Source of the DNA: Ooceraea biroi
Lineage: Eukaryota > Arthropoda > Insecta > Hymenoptera > Formicidae
Assembly (NCBI RefSeq): GCF_003672135.1
Contig: NC_039518.1
Location: forward strand, 6,760,136 to 6,824,135
DNA length: 64,000 nt
Direction of reading: 5' to 3'
Shown: piece by piece, positions 21,903 through 33,904 of the stretch
Layout: each line of letters begins with the position of its first letter
Numbering within the stretch: position 1 is the stretch's first letter
Program-made: the position numbers and the translations under genes
The notes under the pieces: model-generated
Seen by the model: the letters and a program-made list of their open reading frames with translations, nothing else
What the model was told of the DNA's origin: nothing
The model's database searches: none

Positions 21903-24250
21903 GTTTGAATACACATCGATAAGCTGTGCAATTGTTACTCGCGACTCGTGTTGCTTTAAATTAATTGCGAAGCAAGAAGAAAGTAAGATGTTCTGGCGTG
22001 TAACAACATAATTTCAAATTCCGAGTAATATATGCAATTTATAAATAACTATATAGCATTCCGTGGATTACCTTAGATCGAGATTGAAATCTCTGTTTCC
22101 TCAGCGAAGTAGCTAAATGGTGATTCTCACCAATATTTCCTCGCGAGGGTACTCTCATCAGAGTCGAAGTCTGGCGAAGAGTCTGGCGCCAGAGCGTTTT
22201 ACCGCATACGCGGTAGCTAAGAATTACGTACCGCAGTGCCGTTAATATACGCGTGCAAGCTGAACGCGTGGAACAAATTAATTTTTCCCCCGAGTGCAGC
22301 TCGTGAGGCCGACGATACTGCAGATCGCTCCGAACGGAAATAGAGCACTCCTGTTTCAAGGAGAACGCGGGAACCGCGTGCGCCGAAGGCCGTCGCTCGA
22401 ATACTTTTAATACCCGGGAGAGAACGCGCGAGGGGGTTAACGACATTAATTTTTCCCTCCACCCCCGGACCCGTCCTCGTTTTATTCCGCTACCTCTTTT
22501 TCTCCCGTCGCGCGAAGCGGCCCGACGCCGGCGGATTTTCATTTGCATGAGAATCCCGCGGTAGTCTCACTTCGTTTCCGGAAACCCTGACCTTGAAGGG
22601 TTGCGACGGAACGTTAGATACCGTCGTCTGCGAATCGGTGCCACAGTGCGAAATTCATTCTCGCGTTGTAATAAAGCCGCAAAAATCCTAACTAGCGCCG
22701 TAATTGTCGCGGTCGACCTGTTGAGCTCTGGCATTCATCAAATGCCAAAGTTTTCGCACGGAAGCAAAAATATGCATTAATTCATTGCAAACAATGTTGC
22801 ATGTTTTAATTAAAGATAATGGTAACTAGTGCGTTGATTAATAATTTCACTGGAATATCGAGCAAACATCAGATGTTCATAGAGATGTCGACTGTCTTAT
22901 TGAGGAACAAGGGGCGAAAACGTGCAGCCTCTCTCGAAAAATGCCAGCCTCGCCTTTCCGTCGTGCCTCCTATTACAATAAATGAGGAAACGGCAACCGA
23001 ACACGAGTGATAGGAGTGCAGAACCAATAGAGAAAATGCTTCCCTTAGAAGAACGGTGACAAGGCCCGATGTCTAGGCCCTCAGAATGGCAGCTTCATTA
23101 CGGTACTCAACTAAATCAAAAACAGTAAAAGCAAAAGCTAGAACAGTAAGCAAAACCTGCAAAAGTAATTGGACATTGGCCCAAAACAAAGTCCACTAGC
23201 CTTACAGAATTACTATCTTCGCAGGGAGCGTAAGGAATTGATTGAATGATTGATCACCAACTGTCTTATTAGCTAGTTTTCTTAGTATCAAAAATCCAAA
23301 ATTTAACAAGTTAGCGAAGTATTATTTACCGCGTTTTAAACTAACGGGAAGCATAACATTGAAATGCTTTTGATTAAAATTCAGAGTAACTTGCATGAGC
23401 AGAAGATAACTATTATTTCTGCACTTCTTCTGAAACGACACGAGATTTCCGTTTCGCATATAACAAGTTGCAGTTGATGTTCCAGAGGCTAATTGAAACA
23501 TACATTGTGAGAGGGAATCGAATGCAAGCCCTTTCACTCGATGCCGATTCCGAGTCTTCCGACTCGTCAGGCGCGAGACTCGTCACCCGCTCAAGCTTCG
23601 ACGTTTCGAGCCCTTCCCCATTAGCACACCCTCCGTGTTAAGCTCCTTTAAGCCCCCACTAGCACATAATAATAGTCCATAGAACAGGTACCACCATATG
23701 TCCGGCCAAGCCGACCCATTGTCAACACTCCGGGCGGGTCGCGTTGGCAGCGTGAACGCGTGCTCGAGGTTCAACAAGCGGAAAATACACCTATCTCGAG
23801 ATGATACGATGTCCATTTTTCTCTTGGCGACAGTCTAAAGGCACACGGCATCTTAGAGAGTACAGAGGTGTATCGCATTTGCGGAATATTTAAGGCCTAT
23901 TCCGCTTTTTTAGAAAACAGTTTATGCATGAGAAAGCATCAAAAACTCATCCTTTTTGCTATAAAATGTTAATGATTCTTAAAACTGTATTATACGTTAT
24001 ACCTTACATTATATATTCTTCAGTGGTAATTTATTCAATCATTCGTTAGACTTTTGTCGTAAAAATATTCAAACTATTCCGAAAATCTAATGGATGTGCA
24101 GAAATCATTTTTAAGATACACAAAGGATTACTGCATCGCTGTTGCGTTGCGAAAAGCTCGAGAATTTCAAAATGAAGAACGGAACAACTCTGTAAACGAA
24201 GAGGAAACGATAGGGACGTCAAAGCTCTAATCTCCTACTTAAAAATATAA
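21903..24250. other. Unique DNA, no supported gene
   Basis: A GC-rich, CpG-rich patch at about 22050-22700 carries a 169-codon minus-strand open frame (22039-22548) with Arg-rich, unrecognised translation that I take as chance. The rest is AT-rich. No RNA gene or repeat was recognised. Confidence 0.45.
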
Positions 24251-27200
24251 GTGCACCCTCAGAAAGGATTTCTGATAACAAGACGAAAAATATTCTTGAC
24301 TAATTTAATCGTATTACAAGTATAAAAAATATGAAAATAAAACAATTTTTTATTTAAATCAGTAATTTCGATTCTTCTCTCTCGAATTAAATAAGATTGT
24401 CTTACTGTCTCGAGACAAGAGTAACATATACAAATTTATGCTTATATATTTTTGTATGCAAAATAATTTGATATTAGCGCCACTTTATAGTAGACTTTGT
24501 CGATGTCGACGCATCATTTTCTCACGGTCGCTCGTCGACTCGGCGCTCCTGCGTCCTTTATTCGGATAAAACGGCCAATATTTATGTGTTGCGATCGAAA
24601 ATCGGGAAAGTGTTTCTGTTATTTACAATGAATAAGTGCAATACTCTACAAGAAATATTAAAAGATATGGAAATGTAAGTAAGTATATACAATATACTTA
24701 CTTGAGAAATAAGATTCAAGATAAGACATTTCCATATCTTTTGCACTTATTCATTGTAAATAACAGAAACACTTTCCCGATTTTCGATTGCGACACATAA
24801 ATATTGGCCGGTTTCTGCAGATTCTACAAATTCTCTTAGAAGAATAGAATAAGATGTCTTTTAGATCTCACAATATTCTTAAATCAAGAATATTTTGAAC
24901 TTGCTAGAAATTTGTATCTAAATCCTTCTGAGAAAATGAATGAGATAGCACCAAGATTATTTGAATCTAGATTTTCGAATTTTCTATTCAAGATTAAAAT
25001 ATGCTTCTTTTCAATAATAAATATGATTGTCGCTATAGCGATCTTATTTTATGATAGATTAAAGAGTAATAGCATTAAGTCGAGAAATCTTTTCTGTGGG
25101 TGTAGCGAGAGGGTTGACGATCGTCGTGTACCAGTTATAAAAGACACTGGTCACGTAATCGCGTAAACTATGTCTAAACAAAACAGGAGGACAAAACAGT
25201 TTAATCAAACAAGCTTGGAGTTATGATCGATGCCAATGGTAAGTATGAAAATGGAAGGCCAAGTGATAATCAATGATTACATCGCGATTACTCCGTGCAC
25301 CCTCAGAAAGGATTTCTGATAACAAGACGAAAAATATTCTCGACTAATTTAATCGTATTACAAGTATAAAAAATATGAAAATAAAACAATTTTTTATTTA
25401 AATCAGTAATTTCGATTCTTCTCTCTCGAATTAAATAAGATTGTCTTACTGTCTCGAGACAAGAGTAACATATACAAATTTATGGTTATATATTTTTGTA
25501 TGCAAAATAATTTGATATTAGCGCCACTTTATAGTAGACTTTGTCGATGTCGACGCATCATTTTCTCACGGTCGCTCGTCGACTCGGCGCTCCTGCGTCC
25601 TTTATTCGGATAAAACGGCCAATATTTATGTGTTGCGATCGAAAATCGGGAAAGTGTTTCTGTTATTTACAATGAATAAGTGCAATACTCTACAAGAAAT
25701 ATTAAAAGATATGGAAATGTAAGTAAGTATATACAATATACTTACTTGAGAAATAAGATTCGAGATAAGACATTTCCATATCTTTTGCACTTATTCATTG
25801 CAAATAACAGAAACACTTTCCCGATTTTCGATTGCAACACATAAATATTGGCCGTTTTGTGCAGATTCTACAAATTCTCTTAGAAGAATAGAATAAGATG
25901 TCTTTTAGATCTCACAATATTCTTAAATCAAGAATATTTTGAACCTGCTACAAATTTTTATCTAAATCCTTCTGAGAAAATTAATGAGATAGCACCAAGA
26001 TTATTTGAATCTAGATTTTCGAATTTTCTATTCAAGATTAAAATATGCTTCTTTTCAATAATAAATATGATTGTCGCTATAGCGATCTTATTTTATGATA
26101 GATTAAAGAGTAATAGCATTAAGTCGAGAAATCTTTTCTGTGGGTGTAGCGAGAGGGTTGACGATCGTCGTGTACCAGTTATAAAAGACACTGGTCACGT
26201 AATCGCGTAAACTATGTCTAAACAAAACAGGAGGACAAAACAGTTTAATCAAACAAGCTTGGAGTTATGATCGATGCCAATGGTAAGTATGAAAATGGAA
26301 GGCCAAGTGATAATCAATGATTACATCGCGATTACTCCGTGCACCCTCAGAAAGGATTTCTGATAACAAGACGAAAAATATTCTCGACTAATTTAATCGT
26401 ATTACAAGTATAAAAAATATGAAAATAAAACAATTTTTAATTTAAATCAGTAATTTCTATTCTTCTCTCTCGAATTAAATAAGATTGTCTTACTGTCTCG
26501 AGACAAGAGTAACATATACAAATTTATGCTTATATATTCTTGTATGCAGAATAATTTGATATTAGCGCCACTTTATAGTAGACTTTGTCGATGTCGACGC
26601 ATCATTTTCTCACGGTCGCTTGTCGACTCGGCGCTCCTGCGTCCTTTATTCGGATAAAACGGCCAATATTTATGTGTTGCGATCGAAAATCGGGAAAGTG
26701 TTTCTGTTATTTACAATGAATAAGTGCAATACTCTACAAGAAATATTAAAAGATATGGAAATGTAAGTAAGTATATACAATATACTTACTTGAGAAATAA
26801 GATTCGAGATAAGACATTTCCATATCTTTTGCACTTATTCATTGCAATGAACAGAAACACTTCCCGATTTTCGATTGCAACACATAAATATTGGCCGGTT
26901 TGTGCAGATTCTACAAATTCTCTTAGAAGAATAGAATAAGATGTCTTTTAGATCTCATAATATTCTTAAATCAAGAATATTTTGAACCTGCTACAAATTT
27001 TTATCTAAATCCTTCTGAGAAAATTAATGAGATAGCACCAAGATTATTTGAATCTAGATTTTCGAATTTTCTATTCAAGATTAAAATATGCTTCTTTTTA
27101 ATAATAAATATGATTGTCGCTATAGCGATCTTATTTTATGATAGATTAAAGAGTAATAGCATTAAGTCGAGAAATCTTTTCTGTGGGTGTAGCGAGAGGG

Positions 27201-28225
27201 TTGACAATCGTGTACCAGTTATAAAAGACACTGGTCACGTAATCGCGTAAACTATGTCTAAACAAAACAGGAGGACAAAACAGTTTAATCAAACAAGCTT
27301 GGAGTTATGATCGATGCCAATGGTAAGTATGAAAATGGAAGGCCAAGTGATAATCAATGATTACATCGCGATTAATCCGTGCACCCTCAGAAAGGATTTC
27401 TGATAACAAGACGAAAAATATTCTCGACTAATTTAATCGTATTACAAGTATAAAAAATATGAAAATAAAACAATTTTTTATTTAAATCAGTAATTTCGAT
27501 TCTTCTCTCTCGAATTAAATAAGATTGTCTTACTGTCTTGAGACAAGAGTAACATATACAAATTTATGCTTATATATTCTTGTATGTAGAATAATTTGAT
27601 ATTAGCGCCACTTTATAGTAGGCTTTGTCGATGTCGACGCATCATTTTCTCACGGTCGCTCGTCGACTCGGCGCTCCTGCGTCCTTTATTCGGATAAAAC
27701 GGCCAATATTTATGTGTTGCGATCGAAAATCGGGAAAGTGTTTCTGTTATTTACAATGAATAAGTGCAATACTCTACAAGAAATATTAAAAGATATGGAA
27801 ATGTAAGTAAGTATATACAATATACTTACTTGAGAAATAAGATTCGAGATAAGACATTTCCATATCTTTTGCACTTATTCATTGCAATGAACAGAAACAC
27901 TTCCCGATTTTCGATTGCAACACATAAATATTGGCCGGTTTGTGCAGATTCTACAAATTCTCTTAGAAGAATAGAATAAGATGTCTTTTAGATCTCATAA
28001 TATTCTTAAATCAAGAATATTTTGAACCTGCTACAAATTTTTATCTAAATCCTTCTGAGAAAATTAATGAGATAGCACCAAGATTATTTGAATCTAGATT
28101 TTCGAATTTTCTATTCAAGATTAAAATATGCTTCTTTTTAATAATAAATATGATTGTCGCTATAGCGATCTTATTTTATGATAGATTAAAGAGTAATAGC
28201 ATTAAGTCCAGAAATCTTTTCTGTG
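24251..28225 (+). repeat. Tandem array of element F plus linker, 4 units of about 1.04 kb
   Basis: Units start at 24251, 25295, 26339 and 27379 (periods 1044, 1044, 1040). Each has an F element of about 854 bp, from GTGCACCCTCAGAAAGGATT to CTTTTCTGTGGGTGTA, followed by a linker of about 190 bp. The last unit is cut inside its final inverted repeat (CTGTG at 28225) and has no linker. Units 3 and 4 are the closest pair (shared CAATGAACAG and TTCTTTTTAATAAT variants). F contains a 220-bp internal hairpin centred on the palindromic stretch AAGTATATACAATATACTTA, and a perfect 12-base palindrome TCGCTATAGCGA. Short frames inside the hairpin arms are chance. Confidence 0.92.
25105..25294 (+). other. 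Linker of the F array, representative copy
   Basis: About 190 bp between F units, also present at about 26150-26338 and 27190-27378. It holds a TATA-box-like TTATAAAAG, an ATG followed by 17 codons (MSKQNRRTKQFNQTSLEL) and a donor-like GGTAAGTATG. This could be a promoter-type remnant of a longer relative of F or captured host DNA; no coding continuation follows. Confidence 0.35.
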
Positions 28226-28353
28226 TGCTCTGAAATAAAACTGTAAAGCTTACTCTTACTAGTGTCAAACAACAAGGCAGAATGTGAAACTTAACAGACT
28301 ACCGCGATGAGCAGAAAATAAAATAACATCGTAAAAACGATAATGCTACTCAC

Positions 28354-28885
28354 CGACGGAGGTTGCGCCGACGCTGCTTCTGCCGGGCGTCGCAGCGGGC
28401 GTCGGCGGGCTCGCCTCGAGGCCCTGGTGGACCCCGTACAGGCCGAAATCCTGCTCATTCGAGCTGGCGCTGCTGCACTTCCTCTTCTCCTGATTGTGAT
28501 TCAGGTGGAAGCTGTCGTTCTCGACCAGACCGACGCCGAGCAGACCCAGGTTCGGCCTGAGCTCATCCATCAGCTTGTTCTGGCCGCAATTGGCGGCAGC
28601 CGCCGCGGAGAAGTTGAGCTGCCGGCTGAAGATCGCCGGGAAGATGTTAAATTGCTGGTGGTCGAGGCTAAGGGTCGTCGGCAGGGACGTGCCGCCGCCG
28701 CCACCGCCGCCACCGCCGCCGCCACCGCCGCCGCCGCCGCCGCCGACGGTGGTACCACCGACGGAACCGACGCCGCCCGCACCGGGACCCCCGGTACCTC
28801 CGGACAAATCGTTAGCCAGGGTGATGCCGGGGTGACCTGGTCGAGGTAACTCGTACTGGTAGCACCTGGGCGAGCAGTCAACCAC
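28354..28885 (-). CDS. Coding exon with poly-Gly tract, gene not recognised
   Basis: An open frame on the minus strand ends at a clear donor (TCCGTCG then GTGAGTAG) in phase 1. An in-frame TAG lies directly before 28885, so the N-terminal part must come from an upstream exon spliced at or near there (an AG is present in TTCGTAG, with a weak pyrimidine tract), or translation starts at the internal Met of KLMDELRPN. The sequence reads CYQYELPRPGHPGITLANDL, a run of about 19 Gly, LSLDHQQFNIFPAIFSRQLN, then LNHNQEKRKCSSASS and a Pro/Thr/Ser-rich end. The composition suggests a nuclear regulatory protein; I recognise no domain. Its phase 1 end does not fit the phase 0 deadpan exon directly, though a linking exon cannot be excluded. 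Transcription would run leftward through the F and C arrays. Confidence 0.5.
28690..28750. repeat. GGC/GCC trinucleotide repeat
   Basis: Nearly pure GCC units on the plus strand, interrupted by ACC, encoding the Gly run of the minus-strand exon. Confidence 0.9.
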
Positions 28886-31440
28886 CTACGAAGACATCCT
28901 CTCCCTGCGATGAGGGCGCTCAGCGTTCTGCGTCCCGCGCACTGCGTTGTGTCTTATGTGAACGAGGTGCACCGAGATACCTCGAAGCAGCAAAGCCGAC
29001 GCTCTCCGTCGTCCAGTGCCAACCTCCCGGTGACTTTAACGAAGGGCTGCGCGGAGAAGTCTCTTTCTTGGCGTCGGTGTTGTTCTCTCCCTCTAGCTTT
29101 TCCTGATCGATCCTTGCTTGAGGATAAGGTTCAATGCCTGAAGTGATTAAGGTTCCGTTGAATTGTGCCGTTTGATGGTGGATGTTTATGAACCGTCTAG
29201 AAGCTCGCGGATAAGTTGGGCAATTCGGAGGACCTTCTTTTCTTCGAGCATTTCTTCTCCGTCAGACACTGGTTGCACCTTTGGTGTCACTAGTGAAAGT
29301 CCTAAACGACGTTTGTGTCTCGAGTGTGTTATCGCATGATAAATACTGGAGTGGGGTCCATTTGTCGGCTGGTTTTATGGATTCCGGTTTGGATAATTGA
29401 GTAAAGTATTGCTCTCCGAAATAAATTTTGACGTAATATCTACAATCTTCGTAGGATTTTGCGGGCTTTCATCTGCTAATAACAATTTAATCTAGATCCA
29501 ACTAGCAACTGACTGACAGCTGATCGCGTATCATTATTTGCTGAGGAAGAATAGTTAATCCGTGCTTCAGTTGATTCTTCTCTACGACTGTAGAGTCCCG
29601 TTGCACTTTTGACAAACGTAGACACGCGTTTCTTCGGGCTGCACTTGAGGGTGCGGTTGTCCTCTTCGTATTCTTCTTCGAGCGATCTCCTCAGGGAAGA
29701 ATCGCCCGGTTGAGAAATCCAATTTGAAGACACGTGAAGAATCGAAGACACGTTGTTCCTTCTTCACCGACCGTTCTATTACTCCCTCGATCTCACGTCC
29801 CGCTTAAGTTGGCGTACGAGCAAAACGAATGCACGATATCGATGTCGATGCCACGATAAGTCCAAGATCTACGCGAGCCGCTAGGGCACTCGCGACGATG
29901 GGTGATCAACTCTGGAATTCGGCCGCGATTCAAATCCGATTATCTCGTCGATCCAATTAGAAGGGCGCGCGACCCCCGTGAAGGGGGTTGGGTCGTCGAC
30001 GACGTCGACGCGGCCGCGTTCGGGACCAGCTGGCCTTGAAAATTCGAATATCGATGTAATTGGCGAGAAATGGCGCGCGTCGCAAATCGGTATCGAGAAA
30101 TGGCGCGCACCGCGAGATAACGACGGCAACGGTGAGAATGATGACGACGACGTTGACGACGAGGACGTGCACACGACGCGCCCTTCCGTCCGTCCGTCTT
30201 TCCTTCCTTCCTTCCTTCCTTCCTTCTTTCCTTCCTTCCTGCGAAGGATAACGCGGTGGGAAAACCCGGAGACGACAGCGGAGCGGAGAGCGAGTCAGAG
30301 GGGGCGACCGCTCGCCGTGAGTTCTTGTGGGATTCTGTCCGCGAAATGCAGTTATCCCGGTGACTCCGCGCGGGGGTGAGTGAGCCGAGAACGCGTACGA
30401 GGGCTCGCCTGCCTGCCACCCTCGACCGTCGTCGTCGCTCGATGGTAGGGGGCTGTTGCTCGTAACCGGTCCCCTGTTCCCCGCTGACGCCGCTGCGCGC
30501 GGACGTTCCCGAGACGCAGGGGCGCGAGGGGAACGACGGGCGCGCCGGATTGGTCGGACGGAGGGCGCGTCGCCCGGGCGACGACCAACCGCGCGGGCCT
30601 ACGGGACACCCGCTACAACCCCACTGCTCCGGCCAACATGGCGCGCGTACCAATAAAAATTCCTCCGGAAAATAGCCTGCGAGCGATTTTCTTTCCGGGG
30701 CCACTGGCGTGTGTATGGTGCGCTTTTCCGACGACGCACACGCTTCATCCTGGTCACCAATACGCGCAAAGGGGATATGGCGTAGGAGGTCCTTCTCGTC
30801 ACCTTTCTTTCTCCCTCGCTCACCCTCTCTCGCTTCCTCCCTGTGTCCTCATCATCGTCGTCCTTCTCTCGGTCCTCCGCTCCTCTCGCTCCATCGAGCA
30901 CTATTTTGCTCCGTCTGTCTCTCTTCCTCTCGTTCTGCCGAGTCCCTTTTCCTCCGCGCGTCGCTCCGGTCTTCGTTTTTATTATCTCGCGGCAGATAGC
31001 TTTTTTAATTCTTTTCCCCCTTTTTTCGGGATTTGATTGTAATGTACACCCACGCCTGTGTGACCCACCTGCGTGCCGCGCGACGACGGGGCGGCGGTAC
31101 GTCGTTTGCGCCGTGAGATGCATTCGGGCTGACGCTAAATGTCTTTGTGTATCTCGCGCCCGGCTTTTTCGGGGGGATTTGTAATTTGGAGACTCGGCCT
31201 CCGCAACCCATCTTTCCCCTCGACCGCCCTCCATCCGTTCGTTCCGCACGTTCCGCTTTTTTCCGTCGGACCGCGCTAGATTGCGTTTCTTGATTTCTTT
31301 CCTCTTTCGAGAGAGCCTCTTTCCATCTTCGAGGTATTTCTCATCGAGGTCACCCGACGTCTACGTTCCATTTTTGTGAGGCTTTGTAAAGCTTCGCTTC
31401 GTCCCTGGAATTCTCTCAAATCTTTCCAAAATGTTGAATA
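28886..31440 (-). promoter_or_regulatory. CpG-rich block, candidate promoter or 5' leader region
   Basis: GC- and CpG-rich from about 29800 to 31300, in contrast to the AT-rich background, directly upstream of the minus-strand poly-Gly exon. Many overlapping Arg/Ser/Pro-rich frames on both strands (up to 254 codons at 29940-30704, minus) are typical of such blocks and are not accepted as genes. No TATA box or initiator was located with confidence. Confidence 0.3.
30199..30240. repeat. (TTCC)n microsatellite
   Basis: About ten TTCC units with one interruption (TTCTTTCC). Confidence 0.9.
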
Positions 31441-31632
31441 TATTGGGTCATTAAGTATGAAACTTTACAAATGTAAAAGCGCCATCTTTAACATTTGTTA
31501 TCTCAAATTTGGCGCCAGACGTCAGTATCAGGTTAGGTTAGTGTGATAGATGTATGTTCGCTCTTCAAATGTCATATTTGTTTGTTCAAATATCTTCATT
31601 AGTTTTATTGGTGGATTCTTTTTTATAGAACT

Positions 31633-32650
31633 ATGGAAAAGTCCAAAATTCGTGTGATTTATGAATATGAGTTCCGCCGTGGAACCACAGTGTCGGAGAC
31701 AGCTCGTAATATCAACGCTGTATTTGGTGAAGGCTCAACTACTAAAGCAACGGTGGGCAATTGGTTCAAAAACTTCAGAGATGGAGATTTCAGCCTCGCT
31801 AATGAGCCACGTGGAAGACCAAAGACGAAGGTGGATAATGATCACTTGAGAGCCGTAGTAGAGTCCGATCCATCTCAAAGTACACGTGAATTGGCATCGA
31901 TATTCAATGTTTCCATACCCACCATATTGGTTCATTTAGCTGCAATTGGTAAGATAAAGAAGTTGGACAAATGGGTCCCGCACGAATTGACCGATGCGCA
32001 GCAGGCGCAACGTCTAGAGGCTTCCCTTTCTTTGCTTTCCCGTCACAAAAATGATCTTTTTTTAATCGAATTGTCACCTGCGATGAAAAGTGGATACTCT
32101 ACGACAATCGTAAACGCTCACATCAGTGGTTGAACGCTGATGAACCACCGAGACATCACGCGAAACCCAACATTACACAGAAGAAGCTTATGGTGACTGT
32201 TTGGTGGTCCAGGTCAGGTGTTATCTACTACAACTTTATGAAACCGGTACGTCGATAACGGCTGAAGTATATTGCAAGCAACTGGACGAAATGATGCAAC
32301 AACTTGCTATTAAACAACCGAAATTGGTCAATCGGTCAATGCCAATCCTGTTGCATGATAATGCTCGACCGCACACTGCACGACTGACCGTGGTAAAGCT
32401 ACGGGAGTTGGAATTGGAAACTCTCCGTCATCCACCATATTCACCAGATCTATCACCTACCGACTATCACTTCTTCCGGAATTTGGACAACTTGTTGGTG
32501 GGAAAATTCTTCAATTCTCAACAGGCAGTCGAAACAGCCTTCCGCGACTTCATCGATTCCCGTACTCCTGGCTTCTATAGTAGAGGCATAGACCAACTAC
32601 CACTAAAATGGCAGAAGTGTGTAGATAACATGGGCGCATACTTCGATTGA
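31633..32650 (+). pseudogene. Mariner D transposase, dimer 1 copy 1
   Basis: Same frame as the intact copy at 37598-38617 but with a one-base loss at SRHKN (AAAAATGATCTTT) and another at FMKPG (GAAACCGGTACG). Both DNA-binding motifs are intact up to residue 140. The remaining bases are almost unchanged, so inactivation looks recent. Confidence 0.92.
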
Positions 32651-32806
32651 AAATAAATCATGTCCATGTGCCAAAAAATGCAAAAGTTTATGTTCTATTT
32701 GTAAAGTTTCATACTTAATGACCCAATATGTTCGCTCTTCAAATGTCATATTTGTTTGTTCAAATATCTTCATTAGTTTTATTGGTGGATTCTTTTTTAT
32801 AGAACT

Positions 32807-33826
32807 ATGGAAAAGTCCAAAATTCGTGTGATTTATGAATATGAGTTCCGCCGTGGAACCACAGTGTCGGAGACAGCTCGTAATATCAACGCTGTATTTG
32901 GTGAAGGTTCAACTACTAAAGCAACGGTGGGCAATTGGTTCAAAAACTTCAGAGATGGAGATTTCAGCCTCGCTAATGAGCCACGTGGAAGACCAAAGAC
33001 GAAGGTGGATAATGATCACTTGAGAGCCGTAGTAGAGTCCGATCCATCTCAAAGTACACGTGAATTGGCATCGATATTCGATGTTTCCATACCTACCATA
33101 TTGGGTCATTTAGCTGCAATTGGTAAGATAAAGAAGTTGGACAAATGGGTCCCGCACGAATTGACCGATGCGCAGCAGGCGCAACGTCTAGAGGCTTCCC
33201 TTTCTTTGCTTTCCCGTCACAAAAATTGATCTTTTTTTAATCGAATTGTCACCTGCGATGAAAAGTGGATACTCTACGACAATCGTAAACGCTCACATCA
33301 GTGGTTGAACGCTGATGAACCACCGAGACATCACGCGAAACCTAACATTACACAGAAGAAGCTTATGGTGACTGTTTGGTGGTCCAGGTCAGGTGTTATC
33401 TACTACAACTTTATGAAACCCGGTACGTCGATAACGGCTGAAGTATATTGCAAGCAACTGGACGAAATGATGCAACAACTTGCTATTAAACAACCGAAAT
33501 TGGTCAATCGGTCAATGCCAATCCCGTTGCATGATAATGCTCGACCGCACACTTCACGACTGACCGTGGCAAAGCTACGGGAGTTGGAATTGGAAACTCT
33601 CCGTCATCCACCATATTCACCAGATCTATCACCTACCGACTATCACTTCTTCCGGAATTTGGACAACTTGTTGGTGGGAAAATTGTTCAATTCTCAACAG
33701 GCAGTCGAAACAGCCTTCCGCGACTTCATCGATTCCCGTACTCCTGGCTTCTATAGTAGAGGCATAGACCAACTACCACTAAAATGGCAGAAGTGTGTAG
33801 ATAACATGGGCGCATACTTCGATTGA
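32807..33826 (+). pseudogene. Mariner D transposase, dimer 1 copy 2
   Basis: Full-length apart from one nonsense codon: Glu141 is replaced by TGA at 33227-33229. The rest is open, with VTCDEKWILYD, LHDNARPHT and SPTDYHFF present. It has its ATG but not the 5' inverted repeat or the first 110 bases of the leader. Confidence 0.92.
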
Positions 33827-33904
33827 AAATAAATCATGTCCATGTGCCAACAAATGCAAAAGTTTATTTTCTATTTGTAAAGTTTCATACTTAATGACCC
33901 AATA

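Larger units (their letters stand above)
31443..33902 (+). mobile_element. Mariner family D dimer 1 (Hsmar1-like)
   Basis: Copy 1 31443-32726 is complete; copy 2 32729-33902 lacks the first 110 bases. The ends TTGGGTCATTAAGTATGAAA are identical for about 30 bases at both termini. The junction is GACCCAA, TA, TGTTCGCTC; the source TA in the complete copy is 31553-31554 (GATGTATGTTCGC). TA flanks the dimer at 31441-31442 and 33903-33904. The outer flanks are GTTGAATA and TATTCAAAAC, so the target was palindromic. It is inserted within a CT/CpG-rich block. The transposase resembles the Hsmar1/SETMAR type. Confidence 0.93.

Noticed and set aside
22039..22548. 169-codon minus-strand frame
   Set aside because: Arg-rich translation in a CpG-rich patch, no recognisable motif; it competes with another frame on the same strand.
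26724..26939. 71-codon frames repeated at 26724 and 27764
   Set aside because: They lie across the hairpin arms of F and recur only because F is repeated; units 1 and 2 do not keep the frame.
24251..28225. CRISPR-like regular repeats
   Set aside because: Units are about 1 kb and contain transposon inverted ends; this is a eukaryotic tandem repeat.
28343..28849. Plus-strand 168-codon frame and poly-Pro frame over the Gly exon
   Set aside because: Shadows of the minus-strand Gly exon, whose non-repeat parts are the more protein-like and which ends at a proper donor.
29940..30704. 254-codon minus-strand frame and several overlapping long frames at 29880-31250
   Set aside because: All six frames are long because the block is GC- and CpG-rich; translations are Arg/Ser/Pro-rich, overlap each other and show no domain or splice pattern.
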